A stretch of DNA of 64,000 bases from Limnephilus marmoratus (taxonomy: Eukaryota; Arthropoda; Insecta; Trichoptera; Limnephilidae), in assembly GCA_917880885.1 (NCBI GenBank), contig OU862912.1, positions 51,571,117 through 51,635,116 of the forward strand, given 5' to 3'. Below the pieces are notes generated by a model. It worked only from the letters and a program-made list of their open reading frames with translations, had not been told where the DNA came from and searched no databases. The position numbers and the translations under genes are program-made. This document shows, piece after piece, positions 30,391-42,562 of the stretch (positions are counted from its first letter, which is position 1; the number at the start of each line of letters is the position of its first letter).

Positions 30391-30955
30391 TTCGTGCATT
30401 ATAAATGGGATTGGTTAGGTATGCATTTGCAAATTTGGTGGGTAGAAAATGTCGAAATTCTGAAATTATCCCACCTACCTAATCTTTCCATCCTAAATAT
30501 CACCATGAAAAGTAGCAATTGTTGCAAGAAAAAGTACCCCACTTTGAAGAAGTGACGGTGTGCTTATTGGAGCTCAGTGTAAATTAACATCTCAGACAGG
30601 GCACATATATTATCATGACATCTTTCTATAAGAAATATTACGATTTCAAAATTTTAATTTAATTTGTGAAGTGTACACCAGAACCTGGAGGCCAGTGATG
30701 CCCCATCTGCAACGGTGAGTTCTATTTTTCTTTATCCAATCTGGGCTTGTCTTATTTTCCAGAAGTCCAGATGTGAAAAATCGACAGACACTATCCATCG
30801 GGTTTGCAGGTGTATGAATATCGTCCCATTAACTTAGCGAACAACGTAGTTTCGGGACTGGTCCTTCGGGGGTTGCATAGGGCTTTGCTCTGCAGCACTT
30901 AACCATCAAAGATACAGTGGAGTCGCAGTTTCGCGACACTAGGGCTCAAATATTG
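30391..30955. repeat. Repeat R, uninterrupted copy
   Basis: Collinear with 8851-9179 plus 12961-13128, but without the LINE between them. Ends with the same GTCGCAGTTTCGCGAC hairpin. A conserved internal word CAACGGTGAGT looks like a splice donor. Type of repeat unknown. Confidence 0.82.
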
Positions 30956-31369
30956 GAATCTGTTTTTTTTTCCTTTCTATATAATTATAAGACTTATAGG
31001 CTTAAGTTTATACTTAAGTTTCCATGTTATAGGGTAAATTTCCTTTAAAGGTAGTTTAGTTTCTTAAACTTTAGTTTCCCAGGTGGACGGTATTATTTTC
31101 AGCTCAGCTAGGCACCCAAGAATACAAAAAGTATCTTGTTTCGACATAGCGCTTATTGAAAGTTTAGGGAAAACTCTGTCAAATTATCGGTTTTAATAAA
31201 ACAATTAAGAAGTATCACATTTTAAAATCCTTAGAACTAGCAAAGAAAATTACTAATGTACAAAAATATATACTTGCAATTAGAATGAGAGTATCCGTAT
31301 AAAAATGTTTATTGAAATAAAAGCGAAATTTAACTTACACAATACTATATCGTTTTAAAACCGTACGAT
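30956..31369. other. AT-rich DNA, no feature recognised
   Basis: No open frame or repeat partner seen. Confidence 0.5.
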
Positions 31370-31628
31370 CACAATGACTCTCGACTAGCGATCCAGAGGT
31401 CACGGTTTCAAATTGCGGCGTGCGCAAGTAAATTTTATTTGAATGACTTGTGTCTCACAATTTAATAATTAACAACCATTCATAATTGAAATGACTTTGG
31501 CCTTGTTTGGTGACTAGAACTGAATAGCCAGGTACTTCTCCACCTTCATCTTCCCAATCTTCTTCCCCTCCCCAACTATCTCACTGGCTCGAGACGGGAG
31601 CAGTTGGGACTCTTGAGAGGTATTCATA
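31370..31628 (+). repeat. SINE-B copy with internal deletion
   Basis: Degenerate tRNA-like head (GCGATCCAGAGGTCACGG, TGCGCAAGTAAATTTTATTT), then the family middle and GACGGGAGCAGTTGGGACT near the end. Confidence 0.75.
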
Positions 31629-31654
31629 AATATAAAACAAAACTGCTTGGAACA

Positions 31655-31865
31655 AATGAGACAACGACAACCACAATTGGGGAATGTTGTGGGCTGAATG
31701 GTGTAGAGAAGGCAAGGAGATAGAGAAGACGAAGATTACGTAATACTTAGCTGTGTTTGTGTGACCATATCTAAATGATATGGTCACACAAACACTGCTA
31801 AAGCCCTTTCAAGCAACGCTTTGATGCTTAATTGTGTTCTTTCACCAGGTCCATATTGAGAGATT
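31655..31865 (-). repeat. SINE-B copy, diverged, containing a short palindrome
   Basis: Reverse complement of the SINE-B body (GCTAAAGCCCTTTCAAGCAACG, CACCAGG). A perfect 18-bp inverted repeat, GTGTTTGTGTGACCATAT at 31753-31770 and its complement at 31778-31795, lies inside with a 7-base loop. Confidence 0.65.
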
Positions 31866-31974
31866 AAGAGGAACGGCTGAGCGTACTTCTGTACAATTCA
31901 TACGCAGTCATAATATTTGGCTAATTTGTATAGCGCCGTTTTCGTGAAAAATCACCTCAAGGGCGCTGTAGAAT

Positions 31975-32165
31975 TGAAATCTTCAGAAAACTAAAGTAGA
32001 AAGAGTAGGAAGGCTACGAAGCACCGCACAAAGAGGAGACCGATCATACCATCTCGTTCTCTCACAGACTAAATCCTATAGATGTATTTGTCTCTTTTTA
32101 GCGTCGCTAGTTTTCATTTCATCGAGTTTCAAATCACAACGGTGCTATAGAAGTTTAGAAGTAAG
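31975..32165 (+). repeat. MITE-D copy
   Basis: Shares CTTCAGAAAACTAAA, ACGAAGCACCGCACAAAGA, CAGACTAAATCCTATAGAT and ATCGAGTTTCAAATCACAA with copies at 35548 and 38888. Confidence 0.75.
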
Positions 32166-32444
32166 AAAAGTCACTAAAAAATTAAAAAAGAAATATTAAA
32201 AATTATCCATGACCTAACCTAACGTCGTCTATTTAACCAAGTTATTGTTATTAATAACTTTTCAAAAGTGTGATGAAGTTGCATATTGTTGAGTTGACCG
32301 GTCACCACGAAATCGAATGCATAAAATTTTTTTGAAGTAAAACTTCTTTACGCACATTTGACGTGGGAGTAAGCTGACTAATGCGTGACGAGAGCGTTAC
32401 GAAAAGCGAGGCGAACGGTATTTGAGATGGAGATATAAGTTAGT

Positions 32445-32650
32445 GAAGATAAAAAGAAAGAGAGTTACGTTTCTTATTTATTACTGTAGGGGCAAGAGAG
32501 AGAGGTGCGAGCACACATTTTCTTTCTCTCTTTCCTCATAGACAGTTACGTTTCGTATATCTAAGGCACAGTGCAGGTCAAATGTCTATATCACACTGTA
32601 GGAGTAAGAGAAAGCAGTGCGCGCGCACATTTTCTTTCTCTCTTCCTATC
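32445..32650 (+). repeat. Imperfect direct duplication, about 100 bp
   Basis: AGTTACGTTTC ... TGTAGG.G.AAGAGA ... GCACA.ATTTTCTTTCTCTCTT occurs twice in succession. Possibly a tandem remnant of a larger repeat. Confidence 0.7.
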
Positions 32651-32747
32651 ATATGGATGGAGCAGAAGTTTTATTTCAGTTGAGTGGTCTAAAGCACACT
32701 CGTTTTTTTGACTAACAACACTTTTCTACGGGATGTAGGTACGATCT

Positions 32748-34060
32748 TCTTCTTCTTTGTGCGCCGTATCAGGTCCCCCCGACGTTGGCGATCACTCTTG
32801 AAAATGTCTCTCTGTCTTGCGCTGCCCGGAATAGCTCCTCCACACTTCTAATGCCGATCCACTCTCGTATATTACGCAGCCAAGACATTTGTCTCCTACC
32901 AGGCCCTCGGCGACCCTCTATCTTGCCTTTCAATATTAAATGGAGCAAGTGATACTTCTCCCCTCGAAGTACATGACCCAGATATGAAATTTTCCTGATT
33001 TTTATTAAGAGGGCATTACCAGAGAAAACCGGAAATACGTCATTTTCAAAAAAGTTTTTAGACGTATTGACTCTTTTCCACAAAAAATTATAAATAGATT
33101 TCGAAAGATTGTTCTTTTATCTAGCATTCGTATGTAATAAATTTTGAGATATTTTTAAAATCTTTAGTATAATAAGGTTATTCCATAGGTCGTTGGCAGA
33201 TTTGTTCAATTTTCAAAAAAGTTTTTGTATTATACCACACCCATTTCAAATAATAAAATCATGCAGTAAAATAAATCAATACATTATCTAGCAAACATAT
33301 GTTTTAGAATTTTAATTTTAGTTTCAATAAAATCATTACAAAATATGTACGTACATGTGTTTCTTGGCGAAAATTGGTCCATTTGTGTATTTATTTGCGC
33401 ACTTACAAACTAATATATTTCAGATTTTTTTAACATTCTTATTAAATTTAGACATTATTGAAATATGATAAATACTTATAATCACAAAATAACTACAAAA
33501 AGTACATTATTTTAATAGTTTTATCATCACGCCTTTCAGCATTTTTGGATGAAGGTATAAATTAAAGCTAATTTGAATTGAAATAAATTCGATATTGAGT
33601 TATAATTTTAAAAAGCTGGTACGGAGAATAATTAATCTTTCTCATTGTAACCGCCCTGCACGATCGTTAGAATAACTTTCGACGAAATGTGGATTTTCGT
33701 CCGCTGGCTGGTTAAACGCTCTTAAGGTAAGCAGTTCTCTATCTGCTCTAGCCCGCCTGAGAATTTCTATGTTGGTGATCATGTCGGTCCATGGGACCTT
33801 GAGCATTCTCCGGTGAAGCCACATTTCAAAAGCCTCTAACCTGTTCATGGTATTTACTTTCAAGGTCCATGTTTCACATCCAGAGAGCAAGACCGACCAC
33901 ACATAACATTTTAGCATTCTCTGCCTTAGTTTTATGCTGATATTGTCATTGCAGAGGAGGGATTTCATTTTAATGAACGCAGTTCTTGCTACTTCAATTC
34001 TGCATTTAACCTCTACATCTGGGTCAAGAGTCTCCGTGAGAATGTACGATACATTTGATA
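32748..34060 (-). mobile_element. RTE-type LINE 3' fragment, split by a TTAA insertion
   Basis: On the minus strand, 34060-33722 encodes the end of an RTE-like ORF2 (RQRMLKCYVWSVLLSGCETW, FEMWLHRRMLKVPWTD) and 33008-32769 the continuation (YLGHVLRGEKYHLL, GRRGPGRRQMSWLRN). The collinear copy at 58110-58580 is uninterrupted. The 3' end has a (GAA)n-like tail at 32746-32760, as RTE elements often have. Confidence 0.9.
33009..33721. mobile_element. TTAA-flanked MITE inside the RTE fragment
   Basis: Exactly flanked by TTAA (33005-33008 and 33722-33725). The uninterrupted RTE copy has one TTAA at the same point (about 58322-58332, TTACATTAATAAAAG). Ends GAGGGCATTACCAG and, inverted, GAGCGTTTAACCAG agree at 10 of 14 positions. 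713 bp, AT-rich, no coding. TTAA insertion is used by piggyBac and a few other superfamilies; the GAG start does not settle which. Confidence 0.88.
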
Positions 34061-34099
34061 ATTTAAAAGACAATTAAATAAAGTATCACATATTCGTGC

Positions 34100-34240
34100 A
34101 AGCTATTTGCTATACCTTTCGATTAAAAAATTACTTTTCTCTTTGGTTGGATATTTTGATCTCAAATTCAAAATTAAGTTTTGTATGAGAAGCGCCGCGC
34201 AGCCGTTTTCCTTTAAACAGCAATTTCAAGTTAGTTGGGT
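34100..34240 (+). repeat. Low-copy repeat (pair with 37130-37270)
   Basis: Both contain TTGGATATTTT, CAAAATTAAGTTTT and a GCCGC.C..CCGTT word in the same order. Type unknown. Confidence 0.55.
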
Positions 34241-34679
34241 GATCACTTTGTCAGAGTTGTCAATCATTTTATTAGGTAAATCGACGTCATCGTCTTAAAA
34301 GGGTGTGTACTGTGCGCCATACACAGACAATAAAACTTCATTGGCGAATGCATAAAAGTGCATTAAAGGCGTGGAATAATTCATTTCTTGAAACGATAAA
34401 ACATTTTACGTATGTACGAAGCGTAAAAATACTTGATGGAATGCTTCGCGTTTCCGAGTTTTCTGTGATTTTATTTGTGTGTTTTAACTTTAAAATATTA
34501 ACAACTCAATGCACATCGTGTTAAATAAAATTGTTGAATAATATTATATACAAAGTCTACATGTTTACATTAATGTACTACCTAACGCCATCAGTTTAGT
34601 AGGTACCCATAATCTCAAACATGTAAGAAATACAACAAAATTGTTCTTCCAGTATCTGCATAATTTTGTGTTATTTTGA
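34241..34679. other. No feature recognised
   Basis: Short open frames only, AT-rich. Confidence 0.45.
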
Positions 34680-34790
34680 ATTTGTATAATTGTTAACCTC
34701 AATACAGGCTTGTCCCAGTGAGGTGACAAATTGTATTGTAAAAATTTTTACCTGCAGTGTAAAGAAACAATAAATAAATAAATAAATGAA
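34680..34790 (+). repeat. LINE 3'-end fragment with (AAAT)n tail
   Basis: CCTCAATACAGGCTTGTCCC, AGTGAGGTGAC, then AATAAATAAATAAATAAATG. Related to 16830-17040. Confidence 0.6.
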
Positions 34791-35547
34791 AATTAATTAC
34801 TAAGCTCAAATACCTCAACGATGTTTGTGAATCTATATTAGCTGAGCATATTGCTTTCTTTAAGGCACTATTGGATGAAGTGGAATAAAAAAAATGTGGC
34901 GACGCATTATCTTTTCGCTATCAGAAAGAACGCTCGAGAAACATCTTCTAATATTCGCGCGGCGCCGGCACTTGCCTAGGTACCTACCTATGCCGGCCGC
35001 GATGCACTTTGTCGCCTGCCGTGCCGGCTCGATGAATGATAATATCGCCACCGCCTTGAGAAATAATGTTGTTTAATGTTATTAAGACATCTTTCCATGT
35101 ATTATTTTAGTAACTTCGAATAATTGCCTTTTTTGGCCAATTTTCATTTAAAACTCTTAAGAATGGTATTTTTATTGTGTTCTAAATACAAGATATAATT
35201 CAATGATTATTATACAAGGGATGAGGTTTGTGCGGGTCTTGGCAGCGGACCGGCTGCATTTTTTTCTCATTTCAATTCAATTCAATTTATTCATTGTAAA
35301 AATATTACAAAATTAAACTTTAAAAGTGTTTTTAAAAGAGAAAAATAAATTAAGATAAGATAGGCAGATTTAAGCAATTTAAACATTGATAAAGCACAAT
35401 TAGAGTGCAACAAAGCTTGTCGTCGAAATTGTGCTTCATTGATGTTAAAAATAGCGATATTCAAGCGATTTTTGACAACAAGACAGCTTTCCCGACTGGC
35501 ATGAACATTGACAAATTAGGCACGATACGATACGGAACGATTTTTTT
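34791..35547. other. Intergenic DNA with a GC-rich patch
   Basis: 34950-35045 is rich in GC (GCGCGGCGCCGGCACTTGCC) amid AT-rich DNA. 35275-35320 (CAATTCAATTTATTCATTG) resembles a LINE tail end. No coding evidence. Confidence 0.4.
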
Positions 35548-35727
35548 AAAGTGAAAACTTCTTTAGCACCGTTGTGGTTTGAAACTCGATGGAACGAAAA
35601 GAGACAAACACATACATCTATAAGATTTAGCCTGCGATAGAATGAGCTAGTATAATCGGTCTCCTCTTTGTGCGGTGCTTCTAGCCTACCCACTCTTGTC
35701 TACTTTAATTTTCTGAAGGTTTCACTT
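35548..35727 (-). mobile_element. MITE-D, best copy
   Basis: About 180 bp with inverted ends GTGAAAACTTC and GAAGGTTTCAC. The reverse complement matches 31975-32165 and 38888-39170. No coding capacity; superfamily not determined. Confidence 0.75.
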
Positions 35728-37740
35728 CTACCGCGTGTGAATTGCACTCTGTTTTTTTTCTTTTTTTGTATAATTTCCAAGAACCAAAACACAGAAAGCT
35801 GAAAAATGCATTCGGGCCGCAAGAAATCTTCAATTGGGCAGCATGTGGCCGCAGGTTGGGCATGTCTGGTTTTAATCTTCGGTCAGTCGTGTTCGGAAGT
35901 GTTAAAAGACAATTACTTGTAATGTGTCCTTGTAATTTGTAGTAAGTAAACTGGTTCACTAGTTAGTTGCTGTGTTACATACAACAGTTCTCCGGAGAAT
36001 GTTATTTAGTTTAACAGTTGTATCCAGTCAACTGTATGTAGGTATAATAAACATCTCCAAACTTTTACTGCCTGAGGATGCTTGCGCTGAGGGTAATAAA
36101 TGTACACACTTATGGCACTTAAACCCACAGTTAAAGGTGTTTATTATTTAAGTAAAAAGGTGTTACGTACCGAATGCGATTCTGTACCTAACTGTAATAT
36201 AAAGTTTACTGTGAAAGTAATATCCACATAAGAAGATGTTATATAGAACGTATTACGTCGTTCCCATATTTCTTATTGTGAAGGATGATAAATGCTATTC
36301 CTAGATTGCCAGCAGGGACGGAAAAAGGTGAAATGATTCCCATATGATCAGTGGCGCAAGTTGACTATTTTCGAGCGGGAAAATCCTCAAAATTAAATAA
36401 AAAGACATATTTTTAGAATAATATCTTTAAAAAGAAGCACCACGAAGTCATGCAAAAAACGTGTTTTTGGTTTGAAAATTAAATCGCTTAGAAATACAAA
36501 AAATTAAGAAATTTTAATAAAATACTGCGGGTAGAACACATCTTGGCCTTTGAAATAATCAAGCTGGTAGTAAAAAGTCAAGTGTTTTTATAAGTCCAGA
36601 AAAAATAAAGTATCAGCTGTTTTTATGTTAAAAATCGCCTACTTACGAACGCCTTTTCGGTTATGGTTTATGAATAATGCGGAAAATTAAATTCTTTAGA
36701 AAAAAACCGTAAAACAAGTAAATATTTGTGTCGCTTCGCAAAATAAAATAAAATTTTCTTGGGTAAACCAAAACAGGCGGATGGTGTTAAATGACAAGTT
36801 ATCGCTATCGCTATAAGAGTGTTATTGTTATTTAAAAAAATATTTACGCTATTTAAAAAAAAATGATTTAATATAAAATAAAAACGATTTGTGATTTAAA
36901 TTGTGAAGATTAAAAAAACATAAAATCTGTGGAGAATAAATTAAAATTACTGTGCAAAAACGCATTATCTACGTTGATTTCTTATTTATTTTATTTTTCG
37001 TTATATAAACACAAGATAGGGGAAGATTTTTTAAAAATAATTATAATTAACGAATTAAATTTTTTTTAAGTAAAATTGAATTCTTTGATTACCAATCCAT
37101 CACAGTTTAAAGTTAAAATAAATGAAATAGCACACATTCATACCAGATATTTAAAATAACTTTTGTGTAAAAAAAATATTATTCAGTTTGTTTGGATATT
37201 TTTCAAATCCAAAATTAAGTTTTCTTTGAAAGAGGCCGCACCACCGTTCCAAATTAACAAAAATTGGCTAATAGCATGCAAGTGTATGCTTAGAACAGTG
37301 AAACATGTTCTAGTCGGAATATATAAATTTTGCATAACTATTGCCTAAAGTTTAGGCCCTAAACGCTTTCCTTAGACGGAATTTCAAATCAAAACCAGCG
37401 CTGCGGCGTTGACGACTTTGCCCTACGGCACGTACCTACAGTATTACAAAGCAAAGGCAAAGCAGTCAGTTACGTATATCTAAATACCCACTTTCGTCCT
37501 AGTTTTTAAAATGTCACTTTCGTAGAGTCTGCCAAATAAGAGTAGTAAATATAAAAAATGGAACTACAAAATTTGTAGGCTGGCAACACCAATTTACCTG
37601 TCAAATATTATTTTAAGGTGCAATGACACTGAAAATACAGAACGCCGTATACACATTTAAAAATACATTTTTTGTTCTTAAAAAAAAAATCCACTTACTG
37701 ACATACTTGATAAATTGTGATTTACAAAGTAATTGGCTTT
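35728..37740. other. AT-rich DNA, little recognised
   Basis: The repeat paired with 34100-34240 lies at 37130-37270. Otherwise no open frame, RNA gene or repeat partner was seen. Confidence 0.5.
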
Positions 37741-37912
37741 TATTTAATTTAACATAAATTTTAATTTAACATAAATTTTAATTTAACAGTAGGTAGAAAG
37801 GAAGAATCATTATCTAATGGTGAGTTTAGTTACACTAATTTTAGATCTGAACGAGTTAAATACATTCAGATCTAAAATTAGAGTTAAATACATTCAGATC
37901 TAAAATTAGAGA
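37741..37912. repeat. Short tandem and inverted repeats
   Basis: ATTTTAATTTAACATAA is repeated in tandem near 37745-37785. At 37836-37910, CTAATTTTAGATCTGAACG is followed by two tandem copies of its inverse (CATTCAGATCTAAAATTAG) about 29 bases apart. Confidence 0.85.
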
Positions 37913-38102
37913 CGTGATTTAAAGCCTGGACAACGCTAGGTACCTACTTATACTAATATTAAATAAATATGAGCAATTTCTAAAGTGTGCTTTATATTTT
38001 ATTACAATATCGTTATTCTTCATTATGTTAACACAAAATCGCAAATATATAAAAATAATATACCTATATGCTATTCTAATTTTGAGATCAGTGGAATGAA
38101 TT

Positions 38103-38160
38103 GAAGGAACGGTCGTTCCGAAACCGGTCGGCTTTACTCAAATATATAAGTGGTTCAAAC
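38103..38160 (+). repeat. Repeat with hammerhead-like 3' core
   Basis: GGAACGGTCGTTCCGAAACC then GGTCGG: a GGAACG/CGTTCC stem followed by GAAAC, two bases and GTC. The CTGANGA half is lost. Related to 18226-18310. Confidence 0.5.
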
Positions 38161-38463
38161 AAAGTTAAATTGTTCCATTTATGAAAAAAAAATCACTTTT
38201 ATCCCTTTTTAATTTTCAATAAAAATGTGGGTTACGCAGCCTTAGATTACCACCATGATTATATTTTTAGTATTGCCATTTGAATAACAGTGGAGCCCTC
38301 CTATGTTTTCTACTCTTGTTTGACAAACTGTATCTGTGCTCAACGCAATTTTATTATCTCATTTCAAAAATACTTACTTTTGTTGTGGTTATGTCTTAGA
38401 TATACAAATATTACGGTAATGTGTTAAAAGAAGGTACGTAGATATTTCACAGATTTCACAAAT

Positions 38464-38775
38464 TGAGAGGTAGGGACGAGTACCGCCGCCACGGGAACCA
38501 TTTATTGGATAACCAACACCACTGTCATAAGTTGTCCCATGTGGTTCGCTACGTTTAGTGACTTAGCAGGGGTCCCGGATTCATGGAGTGAGGTTTATCT
38601 AGGTCTTGGAGGCGGAGGCATTGTCCACCTACTGATTGGTGGGCAGGATTGGGAGAGACTAATTGAGGGAGATCTTTTGACATCTCCAGCCGGACTTTCT
38701 CGACCCGTCATCTTGCACCGCAGTGAGAGAGATGGATTCATACGTTCGTCACTTCTGAACACATTGACCTATCTT
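38464..38775 (+). repeat. SINE-C copy, 3' truncated
   Basis: Family words GGTACCGCC-like head, GGTTCGCTACGTTTAGTGAC, GGATTCATACGTTCGTCACT; lacks the poly(A) hairpin end. Confidence 0.8.
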
Positions 38776-38887
38776 TTTCATTCCCAGAACACCAAATATG
38801 GCATATGCCTTGAAGTATTTATTTTTCTTCAAAAGCTCCTGAATGAAGACAATGTAAAAAAAAGAAACATGTGTGCAGTTCGCACGC

Positions 38888-39170
38888 TGTAGAAATGAAA
38901 CCTTCAGAAAACTAAACTTCGATAAAATGCGAGGAAGGCAGAGTATCAGGAGTAGGATAATTGTAAGGTTTATTTATTATTATTTTGTTACCGTGTTTAA
39001 GAATTATTTTACGTTTTAATCTACGAAGCACCGCACAAAGAATACACCGATTAGTCTATCTTATTCTCTCGCAGGCTAAATCCTGTAGATTTATATATTT
39101 GTCTCTTTTTATTGTCGCTCGTTTCCATTTGATCGAGTTTCAAATCACAAAGGTGGTAAGGAAGATTTCA
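38888..39170 (+). repeat. MITE-D copy with an insertion
   Basis: Same end words as 31975-32165, but about 85 extra bases near 38935-39020. Ends GAAGATTTCACTT before an A run. Confidence 0.7.
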
Positions 39171-39867
39171 CTTAAAAAAAAAAATTTAAAAAGTTTATTT
39201 ATGCCATGTAAACGGAGTATAAATTTTAAATTAAATAAACTTGACCAAATAGGAAACATTATTTAAATTTCAAAAATTAATTTAACGAATAATTAAATAA
39301 AAATGTCCACAGCTCTTTCCCTTCGCCATATAATTATATTAATACGAGGTGATAAAACTCGTCAGAAATATTTGGCGTTGTGATTTCAATAAATTAGGAT
39401 ACCCTCGACAACAATCAGTTTTAATCGAATATCGATGAAGCCTCCTGGATGCCTCCTCTCGAGATTAAATGAAATTCAATTATTGTGCGCTAATTAAAGT
39501 TTATAGATTCACACGAGGCTCATAATACAGTCGTGTTGTGAAATTTGTTAATTTAAATAGTGGTTAAATTACATTGTAATGGTAAGGTGACTTTAAAAAA
39601 AAAAATTAAAATTTCATAAGAAATCGTATCTTCTTCTGGACAATAATTTTATTTTATTTGGTACTAGGCCCGGCTGTGCTTATACAAAGATTGTAAGAAC
39701 AGAATGTGTCTAATTAGCTATCGAAAAGTATATAAAAAGATTTTAACCCCTCAGGTTGATTTGTTCGCTTTTCCGAATATAATATAACTCATAAGGGTCT
39801 CATGGAAATCGTCGTGTCTCCCTTGCTATCATAGTGAGAAATATGATATAAATGGTGTAACTAAATG
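39171..39867. other. AT-rich DNA, no feature recognised
   Basis: No open frame or repeat partner seen. Confidence 0.5.
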
Positions 39868-40292
39868 TGACGACCTCCGTAGTCCAGTGGCTAAGACTCT
39901 TGACTCACATTCCAGAGGTCGCGGGTTCGAACCCGGCATGCGCAAATAAATTTTATTTGATTAATTTGTGTTATTTCACAATTAATTCATTTAAAAATAA
40001 TATATAGTATATTTGCGGCATGTTCCAGAGTGGAAGATACTATTAGTATCGCCCTGGTGTAAGACCACCATTCTGAATTGAAACGTTGCTTGAAAATGGC
40101 TTTAGCCGTGTTTAGTGACTAGATCTGAATAGCCAGGTACTTCCCAACCTTCCTCTTCCCCACCTCCTTCCCCTCCCCACTACCTTCAGCCTCACAACAT
40201 ACCCCAATTGGGGATGCCATAGTCTCACTGGCTCCAGACGGGAGCAGTTGAGATTCTTGTGCGGTATTCATTGTAAAAAAAAAAAAAAAAAA
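39868..40292 (+). repeat. SINE-B, full length
   Basis: tRNA-like head with A-box-like TAGTCCAGTGG and B box GGTTCGAACCC in a perfect T stem, AT-rich linker, conserved body (ACGTTGCTTGAAAATGGC), and 3' end GTATTCATTGTAA followed by A18. Transcribed by RNA polymerase III if active. Confidence 0.92.
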
Positions 40293-40504
40293 GAAAGAGA
40301 AAACATCACGCTTTATGTAAAAATCTAAAAGTTCAATACAAAATAAGTGGAAAAGTAAGAAAATCACAAACAATATAAATGCGTACACAACGCCATCTCT
40401 GATACTGACAAAAAAAAACAAAACACGGACAATTGGGCATCGATAATTGCTTCATTGTGTAATTTTTAACTTAATAAAAAAAACTTGTTCAACAGTTATT
40501 GATT

Positions 40505-40538
40505 CTGAGGCGGTACGAAGTTCGTCGGGTAAGCTAGT
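40505..40538 (+). mobile_element. Helitron 3' end
   Basis: GAGGCGGTACGAAGTTCGTC, GGGTAAGCTAG then T. Helitrons end in CTRR before T. The 5' part was not located. Confidence 0.6.
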
Positions 40539-41239
40539 TTAAAATAAATCAAATTTTTGATTAAATTCATTTTTGTACACTAGGGTGGGTCAAGACTGTA
40601 TGAGGAAAAAAAATCTTGTTTCGATTTGTCTAATAAAAGGGTGTTAAATGGAGATAAAATCACGAAATTTTTTTTATTATATTTGGGTATCATCTTCTTC
40701 CTCCGGATCGACTTTGAAATTTCACATAGGTAATAGAGAAGAACCCACCCTTGTTATATCTAAAAAAATGTTACATCAACCATTAAAAATGAACTATTTT
40801 TAATAAAACACGAAATAGGGGAATGTTTTGATTTATTTATTAAAAAATAATAATTTATTAATTTTTATTTTAGTAATTTATACATTTAAGTTTACAAATT
40901 TCAAATTATAATTTTTTGACCATCTGACAAAATATGGTCGAGGCCTGAGAGGAGCAAGAAGAATGTAAAACTGTAAACTAAATTTAAAGGAATATCAGTA
41001 AAATATTAAACAGTTGCATAAAATCAAATAGAAACTAAAACAATGCTGTAAAACATACGAGTATCACTAAAACTACAGTACCTACGCAACAATAGTACCT
41101 ACATTCCACTCCTTTAATAATGAAGTGTTGCGTAGGTAGTCGGAGAGAGATTTATATCAATAGCACCCCTCAAATTTGTTGCATAGAACAAATGTACCTC
41201 CTATTGTTTGGTTAGTGTGTCTGATAGTGGGTTATACTA
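40539..41239. other. AT-rich DNA, no feature recognised
   Basis: No coding potential seen. CCTACGCAACA..GTACCTACATT and TGTTGCGTAGG near 41085-41140 form a small inverted pair. Confidence 0.45.
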
Positions 41240-41417
41240 TGTTTTTATTTTTTATTTTGAGTAAAACCTCAAATTGTAGTATTTAAATAAATGAAGACAA
41301 TATAAGCGAAACTCAATCGAAAATCTGGAAACAGAAAAACATATTGACACCTCTGGGACTCGAACCCAGGACCTCTTGCTTTCCGGGCAAACGCGCTAAC
41401 CACTGCGCCACGGTGTC
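41240..41417 (-). repeat. SINE-A, full length
   Basis: The best tRNA-like head of the family: acceptor GACACC/GGTGTC, D stem GCGC/GCGC, anticodon arm loop CCGGAAA (position 33 is C, not the required T), T stem perfect. Body and AT-rich tail follow. Confidence 0.88.
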
Positions 41418-42562
41418 GATATGAAATTCGGTCATGTTTAACTGTACCATACTTCAACTAAGAACCACCTACATTATCTTCATTTTCTTTAACGCATATA
41501 TTATCGGCATCTATCTTGTTGTCTATAAAATCAAGAAAATTAAATTATTTTAAGACCATTAGGTTTTGTTAAGTTACTCTCAAGGGCGATTCCATAGTAA
41601 ATATAAGCAAAACGTAAAATAATATAGTTGTCCAAATGTTATACTTAATTCGTTATTAATTTCATCTCGCATATGCTGTCACAAGTTTCCACGCTTAATT
41701 AGGGTTCATACGAGTATTTCGTTCTCCCTTGAGCTAAATTCGCTGGCCCCTTGTTAACAATTTCTCTACCTGCTCCCAATTCTGTGAACGAAACTATAGA
41801 GATAAGTTGATTAAACGCTCGGGATCATACGAGAAGAAGCCGGAAATTTAATATGGTGGATTTAAAGGGCACTGTGAGTGGTGCTGCACCTCGCGATAAA
41901 ATACCTGAAATGCGATTATTTTTGAAGCGTGAAGCGTCCTTTAGGAATTTTCAGAGAGGCCACTCTTTAAACTTCTCTTTTAATATTATTATACTTACAA
42001 CCTGTACTTATAAACTTCTTTCGTATTAATATAATAATAATAACACATTAATGTTTTCATGTACCGAGTAGATCAGTTCGTCACAAATTACCTTACCATT
42101 GTAATAATACAGGATCTAATGCTGAATTACATGCCATAATAAATCGCCTGCATATACTTGGTAACAAATATGTTGTTGATGATATGATAAATATTGAAAG
42201 ATTATCAACATGCAAACATTATTTAATTAAAGCTGTTTGTCAGCGCTTCTCAGTTGGATTATAATCTAATAAACTTTGTATGTTTATATTCTTCATCAAT
42301 GTTTATTTCTGGAATTTTTAAATTTATTACTACGTACTTTACGTAGTAATTTTTTAGTTCATAATATCTTGTGCACATTCATGTATATGAGGTTTTCTTT
42401 TTCTACTATTTTTGCTTTATACTGTCACTTCAATATGTGCTCTTTAATTTTTTGTTATATTATTTTTTTTCTTCTTAACTATGTGTATTCTTTCAAATTA
42501 TTGCAATTCTCTTGTAAAATCCGTTAATTGGCGTTAATTCATAATAAATAAATAAATATTAT
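41418..42562. other. AT-rich DNA; LINE tail at its right end
   Basis: About 42240-42560 looks like a LINE 3' UTR ending AATAAATAAATAAATATT. The rest shows nothing recognisable. Confidence 0.45.

Noticed and set aside
41344..41417. tRNA gene on the minus strand (anticodon-like GGA)
   Set aside because: Position 33 is C, there is no long arm as tRNA-Ser needs, and the same body follows in other copies, so it is a SINE head.
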